From contig JACRHJ010000035.1 of NCBI GenBank assembly GCA_016212105.1, positions 17,331 to 81,330 on the forward strand: a DNA stretch of 64,000 bases, given 5' to 3'. The notes under the pieces are model-generated. The model saw only the letters and a list, made by a program, of their open reading frames with translations. It ran no database searches and had not been told where the DNA came from. Source of the stretch: Nitrospirota bacterium (GTDB lineage Bacteria > Nitrospirota > JACRHJ01). Positions 1 to 8,312 of the stretch are shown piece after piece. Made by a program: the position numbers and the translations under genes. The first letter of the stretch is position 1. Each line of letters begins with the position of its first letter.

Positions 1-31
1 CTCTCTCCCGCGAGGAGAGGGGGATTAAACT

Positions 32-1048
32 TTGAAGAAAATCAACTGGCGCCGCTGGATAATCAGGCGGCTAATTGTCATCTTTGTTGGACTCGTCCTG
101 CCGATAACCACCGCATGGGTGCTGGTGACCCAGCCGGGGATTCAGTGCGGCGGTAATAAGCCCGCCCCTGTCACGGTAGACCCCGCGCGCCTCGAAGCAC
201 ACGTCCGGATGCTGTCCGAGAAACTCCCGCCGCGCGACTGGTCCCATCCCGCGAACCTCGACAAGGCCGCGGAGTATATCCATGACGAACTGTATAAGGC
301 GGGCGGCGCTGTCTCGTATCAGCCATACAAGGCGGACGGCAAGGACTACAGGAACGTAATTGCGAGCTTCGGGCCGGACACGAAGGGGCGTATCGTTGTC
401 GGTGCCCATTACGATGCGGCGGAAGGCACGCCCGGCGCGGACGACAACGCGAGCGGCGTCGCGGGGCTCATCGAGCTTGCGTACATCCTCGGCAAGACCC
501 CGCCTCACATGCGCGTTGACCTCGTCGCATACTCGCTTGAGGAGCCGCCGTACTTTGGGACGCCGGACATGGGGAGCGCGATACATGCGCAGTCCTTACG
601 GAAGCAGGAAGTACCCGTCAGGCTTATGGTATCTTTGGAGATGCTCGGCTACTACTCGGACGAGCCTGGCAGCCAGGACTACCCCGCGCTCCTGCTCAAG
701 ATGTTCTACCCGTCCCGGGGCAATTTTATCCTTGTAGTAGGCAAGTTCGGGCAGGGCGAGGCAATTCGAGACGTCAAAAAGGCGATGCAGTCCGCCTCAG
801 CCGTACCGGTCTTTTCAATACGGGCCCCGCTGGTCGTGCCCGGCATCGACTTCTCCGACCACAGGAACTACTGGGAGGCCGGATACGACGCGGTAATGGT
901 GACCGACACCTCGTTCTACAGGAACAAGCAATACCATGCTAGAAAGGACACGGCCGACGCCCTCGACTACGTCCGCATGGCCCAGGTCGTGCAGGGCGTT
1001 TACGCGGTTATCGCCGAAACGGCCGGGGCGAAACCCTCCGGTGAATAA
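32..1048 (+). CDS. M28-family zinc peptidase, membrane-anchored or exported
   Basis: N-terminal hydrophobic segment; VVGAHYDAAEGTPGADDNASGVAGLIELA and DFSDHRNYWEAGYDAVMVTDT match the M28 metal-site pattern. Confidence 0.85.
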   Translation: MKKINWRRWIIRRLIVIFVGLVLPITTAWVLVTQPGIQCGGNKPAPVTVDPARLEAHVRMLSEKLPPRDWSHPANLDKAAEYIHDELYKAGGAVSYQPYKADGKDYRNVIASFGPDTKGRIVVGAHYDAAEGTPGADDNASGVAGLIELAYILGKTPPHMRVDLVAYSLEEPPYFGTPDMGSAIHAQSLRKQEVPVRLMVSLEMLGYYSDEPGSQDYPALLLKMFYPSRGNFILVVGKFGQGEAIRDVKKAMQSASAVPVFSIRAPLVVPGIDFSDHRNYWEAGYDAVMVTDTSFYRNKQYHARKDTADALDYVRMAQVVQGVYAVIAETAGAKPSGE

Positions 1049-1144
1049 GGCCGGGGCAGCCCGCCTTTGACTTTACTCAGTGTCTGCTATAATTACAAAA
1101 TCACCCGCTCTCCGCAGTGCACCAGTTTACCCAAGGTTAAAACC

Positions 1145-1939
1145 ATGACCGACTACAGTACCTCACGCTGGGCTGACAAGGCATTCGCCGACGGCTATGC
1201 GGACCGCGCGGACGCGATAATATTCGAGCGCAGGCGGCTCATCGGCGTCCTCAAGTCGTTCTACAGCCACCACTACGGTACAAAGGAGAGGGTGCACGTC
1301 CTCGACCTCGGCTGCGGGGACGGGACGCTCACCGAGGAACTGGCGAAGGAGTTCGGCAACGTAGTCCCGACGCTGATGGACGGCTCCGAGGACATGCTGG
1401 CGAAGGCGCAGATACGCCTCGGGGAGTGCTGCCCCGGCGCGAGCTACGAGTGCGCAAGCTTCCAGGAGGTACTCGCGGGCGACGCGGCCCTGCCGGAGGC
1501 GGATTTCATGTTCTCGTCGCTCGCCATACACCACCTCGACAAGGCGGAGAAGGCCGCCCTCTTCAGGCGGATACACGCGAGGCTTATAAACGGCGGCCAT
1601 TTCGTGAACGTGGACGTCGTCCTGCCCCCTCCCGGCGTCGAAGGCTGGTACCTGAAGATGTGGAGGGAATGGATAGACGGGCAGCGGCACCTGCTGGAGG
1701 TCCCGGAAGACAGCGTGGACATACCGTCCCAGTACAAGGGCAACACGGACAACAAGCCGGACAGCCTCGCGTCCCAGATGCGCGCGCTCTTCGCGGCGGG
1801 CTTCCGGGACGTGGACTGCTACTACAAACACGGGCTGTTCGCCGTATACGGCGGCAAGAAGGTGGCCAGGGAGGGCCTGGACGATGAGGCAGACGCTGAC
1901 GAACCTGAGGATGGCCGCGACTGGGATTTCGCGGACTGA
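1145..1939 (+). CDS. Class I SAM-dependent methyltransferase
   Basis: VLDLGCGDGTLTEEL motif I; likely start at ATG 1145 (MTDYSTSRW), not the extended 1067 start. Confidence 0.85.
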   Translation: MTDYSTSRWADKAFADGYADRADAIIFERRRLIGVLKSFYSHHYGTKERVHVLDLGCGDGTLTEELAKEFGNVVPTLMDGSEDMLAKAQIRLGECCPGASYECASFQEVLAGDAALPEADFMFSSLAIHHLDKAEKAALFRRIHARLINGGHFVNVDVVLPPPGVEGWYLKMWREWIDGQRHLLEVPEDSVDIPSQYKGNTDNKPDSLASQMRALFAAGFRDVDCYYKHGLFAVYGGKKVAREGLDDEADADEPEDGRDWDFAD

Positions 1940-2042
1940 CGACGAGAACCTGAAGGTCGTACTGGACGAGATATTCCGCGCGCTCAAGGAGCTGGACGAG
2001 CGGCTGGAGGCGACGGAGAAGAAGGTGCGGTCGGGCTACTGA
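1884..2042 (+). CDS. Small hypothetical protein (52 aa) overlapping the 3' end of the methyltransferase
   Basis: ATG at 1884 reads MRQTLTNLRMAATGISRTDDENLKVVLDEIFRALKELDERLEATEKKVRSGY to TGA at 2042; helix/coiled-coil-like; in a different frame from the upstream gene. Confidence 0.4.
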   Translation: MRQTLTNLRMAATGISRTDDENLKVVLDEIFRALKELDERLEATEKKVRSGY

Positions 2043-2517
2043 TACCCGCAACACCAATCCATGTCATTGCGAGGAGTCCCGCTGGGGCGGGCTTGACGCC
2101 GTCTTTTGTCGCCCCGTGCTTGACACGGGGTCCAGGAAGTTGCACTGTTTAGTTGCCGTGATAATAACCGCAATTGCACGCATGTGGAGGAGATTGCTCC
2201 GCAGAGCCTGCCCTGAGCGTAGCCGAAGGGGTCGGGACGACGATATAATCAATCCGGCAGCATTATATGCAAACCATGCGAAGTAAGAAAAGTCACTGGT
2301 TTCCCGCGTTCGCGGGAATGACGCGTGCCTGTTCGTCGCCCCGTGCCCATTCGACTACGCTCAGGGCAGGCTTTGACACGGGGTCCAGGAAGTTTGCTGA
2401 TTATGTTGCCGGTTACATAATACAATAACCCGCAAACTACCCGCCACGTTTGTCAAGTACCCCATTTTTTGTTACATTTACATTAGACTTGAATAATGCG
2501 ATATTAAGGAGGGCGTC

Positions 2518-3138
2518 ATGTCCAGCGAAGTCAAGGTGCTCGTGCTGTACTACAGCATGTTCGGCAACATAGCAGAGATGACGAAAGCCGTTGCCGAGGG
2601 GGTAAACTCCGTGCCAGGCGCGGCTGCCGTCGTAAAGCAGGTGCCCGACCTGCTGCCCGACAAGGTGATAAACGAAAACGCCGCGATAAAGGCGGTTAAG
2701 GACAGATACAGGGACGTGCCGGTCGCGGCGGTGAACGACCTCGCGGAGGCAGACGCGGTTATCGTCGGCACCCCGACCCGGTTCGGCAACATGTGCGCCC
2801 AGATGCGCAACTTCTGGGACCAGACCGGCGGCCTGTGGGGCAAGGGCGCGCTAATCGGCAAGCCCGCCGGCGTGTACACGTCCACCGCCTCCCCGCACGG
2901 CGGGCAGGAGACGACGATAATCTCGACGATGTTCACGCTGATGCACCACGGCATGATAATCGTCGGCGTCCCGTACTCGGTCGAGGAACTGGTCACGACG
3001 ACCGGCGGAGGCACGCCGTACGGCCCGTCACATACCGCCGGGCCGGAGGCGGACATCCCGGTGGACGAGAAGGAGAAGGTTATATGCCGCGCGCTCGGCA
3101 GGCGGGTGGCCGAGGTTGCGATAAAGCTGAAGGGGTAA
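2518..3138 (+). CDS. wrbA: NAD(P)H:quinone oxidoreductase, WrbA-type flavodoxin-like
   Basis: VLVLYYSMFGNIAEMTKAVAEGV, GTPTRFGNMCAQMRNFWDQTGGLW, TSTASPHGGQETT; GGAGGG upstream of the ATG. Confidence 0.92.
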   Translation: MSSEVKVLVLYYSMFGNIAEMTKAVAEGVNSVPGAAAVVKQVPDLLPDKVINENAAIKAVKDRYRDVPVAAVNDLAEADAVIVGTPTRFGNMCAQMRNFWDQTGGLWGKGALIGKPAGVYTSTASPHGGQETTIISTMFTLMHHGMIIVGVPYSVEELVTTTGGGTPYGPSHTAGPEADIPVDEKEKVICRALGRRVAEVAIKLKG

Positions 3139-3318
3139 TCGCATTATGGTGTCATTCTGAGGCGCAGCCGAAGAATCCGCCTGTATACGATTCTTCCCCT
3201 CTCTTGAGGGGAGGGGACCAAGGGGAGGGTGAAATCCAAGTGCATCACCCCCACCCTGCCCTCCCCCCTCGCAGGGGGAGGGTAAGACAATACGAGAAAT
3301 AAGGAGCAATCACGCATC

Positions 3319-3819
3319 ATGGAGATATTCGAAATAGTAAACGAATCTGGCGAGGTAATCGGCACCGCGCCCCGGAACAAATGCCACGGCGACCCGTCGC
3401 TCGTCCACAGGGCGGCGCACGTCCTGGTATTCAACGGCGCGGGCGAACTCCTGTTGCAGCTTCGCTCGATGGACAAGGACATACAGCCGGGCAGATGGGA
3501 CACGTCAGTCGGCGGGCACCTCGCTCCCGGAGAGGACTACGAGACGGCGGCGGCACGCGAGATGGCGGAGGAGCTTGGCATAACAGGTATCAAGCTCAAC
3601 TACCTGTACGACTACCCGCTCCGTAACGAGGTGGAGTCCGAGAACATACGGAGCTTCTATGTAATATACGACGGGCCGGTCAGGCATCAGCCCGAGGAGA
3701 TAGACGAGGTACGGTTCTGGAGCCTGAAAGACGTCAGGCTTGCGCTCGGGACCGGGGTGTTCACGCCGAATTTCGAGCAGGAGTTCGGGCTGTACGAGAA
3801 ATGGGAAGGGGCAAGATGA
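3319..3819 (+). CDS. Nudix hydrolase (IDI-like subgroup)
   Basis: Nudix box-like GGHLAPGEDYETAAAREMAEELGI. Confidence 0.88.
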   Translation: MEIFEIVNESGEVIGTAPRNKCHGDPSLVHRAAHVLVFNGAGELLLQLRSMDKDIQPGRWDTSVGGHLAPGEDYETAAAREMAEELGITGIKLNYLYDYPLRNEVESENIRSFYVIYDGPVRHQPEEIDEVRFWSLKDVRLALGTGVFTPNFEQEFGLYEKWEGAR

Positions 3820-4826
3820 GCGAGGCATACCTGGGCACCCTTGCATACAAGGACCCGCTTTACGACTACCTCGCGGCGGACGTGATGCCGGGGGTGGAGA
3901 TAGATGTCAAGGACCCGGTCTTCCATGTCAGCCGGCTGTCCGGCTCGAACATGGTCTACAAGTACACGGAGGAGCGCTCCGAGCTTTCGGTCATAGGCAA
4001 GTTCTATGCCTTCGACCGTCCGGACAAGGCGCGGAGGCTGATGGCCGAGTTCGAGAACCTCAAGAGCGCGCGCGGCCTGGGGCTCGCGACGATGCCGAAC
4101 TACGTAGTCAGGCCGCTCGGACAGAGGAAGAACATGGGCCTGGGCCTGCTGGAGGAGTTCGTGCAGGGAAAGGACCTCGACCACTACATACGGCGCGCGA
4201 TATACGAGGGCCGGCACGGCAGGCTGATGCACAGGCTCGGCGAGCTTGCGACGTTCCTCGCGGAGATGCACAGGAAGGCCGGCTTCACGCGTCCGCTCGA
4301 CATAAGGCCGTCGCTCGGATACTTCGAGAAGATGCTCGGCAACCTCCTGAAGAAGCGGATGCTCGACGAGGACATGGCGAAGCGGCTCAGGAAACTCGGT
4401 AACACATGGACGGGCAGGGGGTTCATGAGCCGGGACCAGGAGGTCATAATACACGGGGACGCGACGCCCACCAACTTCCTGTTCCCGAAACAGGACGGGG
4501 TAGTGGCCATAGACCTCGAACGGATGAAGCGGGGAGACCGGATGTTCGACGTCGGGATGGTATGCGGCGAGCTGAAGCACGCCTTCATGTGGCGTACCGG
4601 GAACCGGTTTGCGTCAGAGCCCTATATTGGACATTTCCTGAAGGAGTACGCGGACGCGACCGGCTTGGGCGACAGGATGTACTGGTCCGTCGTGCGAAGG
4701 AACCCGTTCTACATGGCGGTCACAGAGCTTCGTATAGCCCGCAATGACTGGCTGGACCACGGCCACCGCCTGCGCCTGATACGCGAGGCGGAGCGGTGCC
4801 TCTCCTGGGGGCTCGACGTGAAATGA
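3816..4826 (+). CDS. APH/protein-kinase-fold phosphotransferase
   Basis: HGDATPTNFLFPKQDGVVAIDLERMKRGDRMFDVG, a catalytic-loop plus metal-loop pattern; ATGA overlap with the Nudix gene. Confidence 0.75.
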   Translation: MSEAYLGTLAYKDPLYDYLAADVMPGVEIDVKDPVFHVSRLSGSNMVYKYTEERSELSVIGKFYAFDRPDKARRLMAEFENLKSARGLGLATMPNYVVRPLGQRKNMGLGLLEEFVQGKDLDHYIRRAIYEGRHGRLMHRLGELATFLAEMHRKAGFTRPLDIRPSLGYFEKMLGNLLKKRMLDEDMAKRLRKLGNTWTGRGFMSRDQEVIIHGDATPTNFLFPKQDGVVAIDLERMKRGDRMFDVGMVCGELKHAFMWRTGNRFASEPYIGHFLKEYADATGLGDRMYWSVVRRNPFYMAVTELRIARNDWLDHGHRLRLIREAERCLSWGLDVK

Positions 4827-5542
4827 CCATCAAGGCCATCCTGTTCGACCTGTATGGGACGCTTGTGAACATACGCACTGACGAGGGCGACCCGGAGGTA
4901 TACCGGCAGCTCTCGAGGTTCCTGTCCTACAACCACGTCTTCGTCGAGCCGGAGCCGCTGAGGCGTTTCTACTCTGAGAAGATTAAGGCGCACATCGTGA
5001 AGAGCCGGGAGCAGTACCCGGACGTGGACGTCCTGAAGGTGTTCTCCGAGATAGTCCACGAGTACGGCACCGGGAAGATGGAGCCGCGCCTGCCCCTTTA
5101 TACCGCGCGGCTGTACAGGTCGCTGACCCGCAGGACGTTCGAGCCTTTCCCCGGCGTGTACGGGATGCTCGAAAGGCTCCGGGACAGATACCCGCTCGCG
5201 CTCGTCTCGGACGCGCAGAGGTGTTACACCGACCCGGAGATAGAGTCGCTCAAGCTCGGCTGGTTCTTCGACCACATCTTCCTTTCGTCGGACCACGGCT
5301 TCAGGAAGCCCGACCCCAAGTACTTCAACATAGCCCTGAAGGCGCTCGGCGTGAAGCCGTCCGAGGCGGTGTACGTCGGCGACAACGCGTACAGGGACCT
5401 GCTCGGGGCGAGGAAGACCGGCATGAGGATGGTGCTGGTCAGGAGCTCCGAGCGCGAGTACGAGGGCGAGACCCCGGACGCGTATATCGAGGAGATCGCA
5501 TCGCTCGAAGGCGTGCTTGAGGAGCTGGACAGCCCTGCGTGA
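4823..5542 (+). CDS. HAD-superfamily hydrolase
   Basis: ILFDLYGTLVNI, ALVSDAQ, GFRKPDPKYF, VYVGDNAYRDLLGARKTGM; ATGA overlap with the upstream kinase. Confidence 0.9.
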   Translation: MTIKAILFDLYGTLVNIRTDEGDPEVYRQLSRFLSYNHVFVEPEPLRRFYSEKIKAHIVKSREQYPDVDVLKVFSEIVHEYGTGKMEPRLPLYTARLYRSLTRRTFEPFPGVYGMLERLRDRYPLALVSDAQRCYTDPEIESLKLGWFFDHIFLSSDHGFRKPDPKYFNIALKALGVKPSEAVYVGDNAYRDLLGARKTGMRMVLVRSSEREYEGETPDAYIEEIASLEGVLEELDSPA

Positions 5543-5716
5543 ACCTCCAGACGTCATAAACACCTTTAAACCGGTATTGCGAAGGGCCGCCCGTCTCTCC
5601 GGCGGCCCGCCAAACTCCGCCCCGCCAAGATATTACCTGTTGCTTTAGCCATGCCCACAGTGGTAAAATACGCATTCGTGTCAACCAACATCCCCTTCAA
5701 CGTAAGGCAGCAATAA

Positions 5717-8128
5717 ATGTCCAGGACAAGGCTCCCCCGTTCTCTAAAGAAAAAACTGCATTTCCCGCGCGTGCCGAGCATCAAGTGGAAGGTGGTCGCG
5801 GTCGCGGTCGTCTGCTTCCTCTCCATCGCCGCGGGCTCAGGCTACGCGATATTCGACTCGCTGACGGCCGACCTCCCCAAGATAACCTCGCTCAAAAACT
5901 ACAAGCCGCCGGTGGGCACGCGGATATTCTCGGCGGACGACCACCTCATCGGCCGTATAAAGGTGGACAAGGGCATATTCGTCCCGCTCGCACAGATACC
6001 GGACAGCCTGAAAAAGGCGGCGGTCGCGGTCGAGGACGCGCGTTTTTATACGCACAAGGGCATCGACCCGCAGGGGATACTGCGCGCGGTGTTCAAGGAC
6101 GTCCTGTCCATGAGCCTCAAGGAGGGCGGGAGCACCATCACCCAGCAGCTCACCAAGGTCTACTTCCTGACGCCGGAGAAGAGCCTGAAACGGAAGCTGA
6201 AAGAGGTCGTCCTCGCGCGCAAGATGGAGCAGCAGCTCACCAAGGACGAGATACTCGAACTGTACCTGAACAAGATATACTTCGGGCACGGGGCGTACGG
6301 CGTCGAGATGGCAGCGCGCACGTACTTCGGGAAGAGGGTGGGCGACCTCACGCTCGGCGAGTCTGCGGTAATAGCCGGGCTGATACGCTCCCCGCTCAAC
6401 TACTCCCCGTACAACAACATGGAGCGCGCGCGGAACAGGCAGAAGACGGTGCTCGGCAGGATGGTGGACGAGAAGTACATCACCCAGGGCCAGGCGGACA
6501 AGGCCTACGCCCAGCCGATGGTCCTCAAGAACCTCCGAGTCCACGAGGAGGTCGCGCCGCACCTGGTAGAGCAGATACGCATGTACCTGGAGAAGAAGTA
6601 CGGCGTGGACAAGGTCTACAACGAAGGCCTCGAAGTCAGGACGACCATAAACTACCGTATGCAGGAGGCGGCGCAGAAGGCGGTCGAGGAGGGGCTCCGA
6701 GAACTCGACAAGAGGCAGGGCTACCGGGGCCCGGTCAGCCGCCGGGACCCCGAGGAGATGAAGAAGTTCCAGGACGACCCGCCGGCCGGACGCGACCTGT
6801 TCAAGAGGGGCGAGATAATGTTCGCCACCGTCCTGAAGGTGGACAAGGCCTGGGCGCTGGTGTCGTCGAGGGGTGGCACGGGCTACATCTCCCTAAAGGA
6901 CATGGAATGGGCAAAGCTCCTTCCAGGCCAGACCTGGAAAGACGCCAGCGCAAACAACAAGAAGGTAGCATCGGACATCCTCAGGCCTGGCGACGTCGTG
7001 CAGGTCAGGTTCAGGGACATAGACAAGAAGACCAAGGCGCTGTCGTTCTCGCTGGAGCAGGAGCCGCTCTCCCAGGCCGCGCTGGTCGCCATAGACCCGT
7101 GGGAGGGCAAGGTCGTTGCCCAGGTCGGCGGTTACGACTTCCAGAACAACGAGTTCAACCACGCGGTAAACGCCAGGCGCCAGCCCGGCTCCGCCTTCAA
7201 ACCGTTCGTGTACGCGACCGCGCTCGAGTCCGGTTTCACCCCGGCGTCCATCATGGACGACTCGCCCAAGAGCTACGACGAAAACGCTTGGAAGCCGCAG
7301 AACTTCGACGGCGAGTACTACGGCCCGACCAGGCTCAGGGAGGCGCTGGTCGAGTCCAGAAACGTCGTGACGGTGGACCTCCTGAACCAGGTGGGCGTAA
7401 AGCACGTGGTCACGCTCGCCCAGAACCTCGGCCTCACCGGGCCGTTCACGAAGGACCTGACGCTCGCGCTCGGCTCCTGCGGCGTGACCCCGATGGAGCT
7501 TACAGCCGCGTATACCGCGTTCGCCAACGGCGGCTATTCCGTAAAACCCGTGACCGTGACCCGGATAACCGACTCGCACGGGAAACTGCTCGAGGCCAAC
7601 GAGGCGGCTGTCGAGCAGGTGCTGACGCCAGAGACCGCGTACCAGATAACCAGCATCCTGAAAGACGTCGTGGCGCGCGGCACCGCGAGGCGCGCGTCCT
7701 GGCTCAAATGGCCGGTAGCTGGCAAGACCGGGACGACCAACGACTACAAGGACGCCTGGTTCGTGGGCTACACTCCATACCTCGTCGCCGGGGTCTGGGT
7801 GGGCAACGACGACACAAAGACGCTCGGACGCGGCGAGGCCGGAGCGCGTTCCGCGCTCCCGATATGGATAAACTTCATGGGAACGGCCCTCGGCAGCTAC
7901 CCCCAGGACGACTTCAAGGTGCCGGAAGGCATCACGTTCGTGGACATAGACGCGGACAGCGGGCTCCTCGCCGCCGGGCACAGCAGGAAGGTCGTCTCGG
8001 AGTGCTTCAAGGCCGGCACCGAGCCGACTGACTACACGCCCATGCCCGCGCCAGGAACCGCCGATACGGCCGTGATAGACGCGGACAAGGAGAAGGAGAA
8101 GGCGAGGCGGCTGGAGCAGGCGGATTAG
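5717..8128 (+). CDS. Class A penicillin-binding protein 1A (glycosyltransferase/transpeptidase)
   Basis: VEDARFYTHKGIDPQGILRA, GGSTITQQLTK, SRNVVTVDL, GKTGTTNDYKDAWFVGY. Confidence 0.95.
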   Translation: MSRTRLPRSLKKKLHFPRVPSIKWKVVAVAVVCFLSIAAGSGYAIFDSLTADLPKITSLKNYKPPVGTRIFSADDHLIGRIKVDKGIFVPLAQIPDSLKKAAVAVEDARFYTHKGIDPQGILRAVFKDVLSMSLKEGGSTITQQLTKVYFLTPEKSLKRKLKEVVLARKMEQQLTKDEILELYLNKIYFGHGAYGVEMAARTYFGKRVGDLTLGESAVIAGLIRSPLNYSPYNNMERARNRQKTVLGRMVDEKYITQGQADKAYAQPMVLKNLRVHEEVAPHLVEQIRMYLEKKYGVDKVYNEGLEVRTTINYRMQEAAQKAVEEGLRELDKRQGYRGPVSRRDPEEMKKFQDDPPAGRDLFKRGEIMFATVLKVDKAWALVSSRGGTGYISLKDMEWAKLLPGQTWKDASANNKKVASDILRPGDVVQVRFRDIDKKTKALSFSLEQEPLSQAALVAIDPWEGKVVAQVGGYDFQNNEFNHAVNARRQPGSAFKPFVYATALESGFTPASIMDDSPKSYDENAWKPQNFDGEYYGPTRLREALVESRNVVTVDLLNQVGVKHVVTLAQNLGLTGPFTKDLTLALGSCGVTPMELTAAYTAFANGGYSVKPVTVTRITDSHGKLLEANEAAVEQVLTPETAYQITSILKDVVARGTARRASWLKWPVAGKTGTTNDYKDAWFVGYTPYLVAGVWVGNDDTKTLGRGEAGARSALPIWINFMGTALGSYPQDDFKVPEGITFVDIDADSGLLAAGHSRKVVSECFKAGTEPTDYTPMPAPGTADTAVIDADKEKEKARRLEQAD

Positions 8129-8191
8129 ACGTTACCGTAGGTTATTGCACGTATCTAATGCCAACGTGTGGCAGGCGGCATAATTATTATC

Positions 8192-8220
8192 TTGACATTG
8201 TCTCTTTAACGATATATGTA
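8192..8220 (+). promoter_or_regulatory. Possible sigma70-like promoter for the cyclase/radical-SAM operon
   Basis: TTGACA at 8192-8197, 17-nt spacer, then TATGTA at 8215-8220 (weak -10) upstream of the gene. Confidence 0.35.
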
Positions 8221-8312
8221 TTGAGGATATAGCCCCTTATCGTAAAAGGTTGGTACCTGCAGCAGAGGAGATTCACCATTCTCATCTCTCTGACAAACGG
8301 AGGTTAAGCAGA

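Noticed and set aside
6893-7981. Long antisense ORF inside the PBP1A gene (and many similar antisense ORFs, e.g. 11918-13048, 13191-14495, 32379-33998, 43592-44851, 52263-53789)
   Set aside because: High-GC codon bias opens shadow frames; the translations are Arg/Val/Leu-rich with no motifs and lie opposite well-supported genes.
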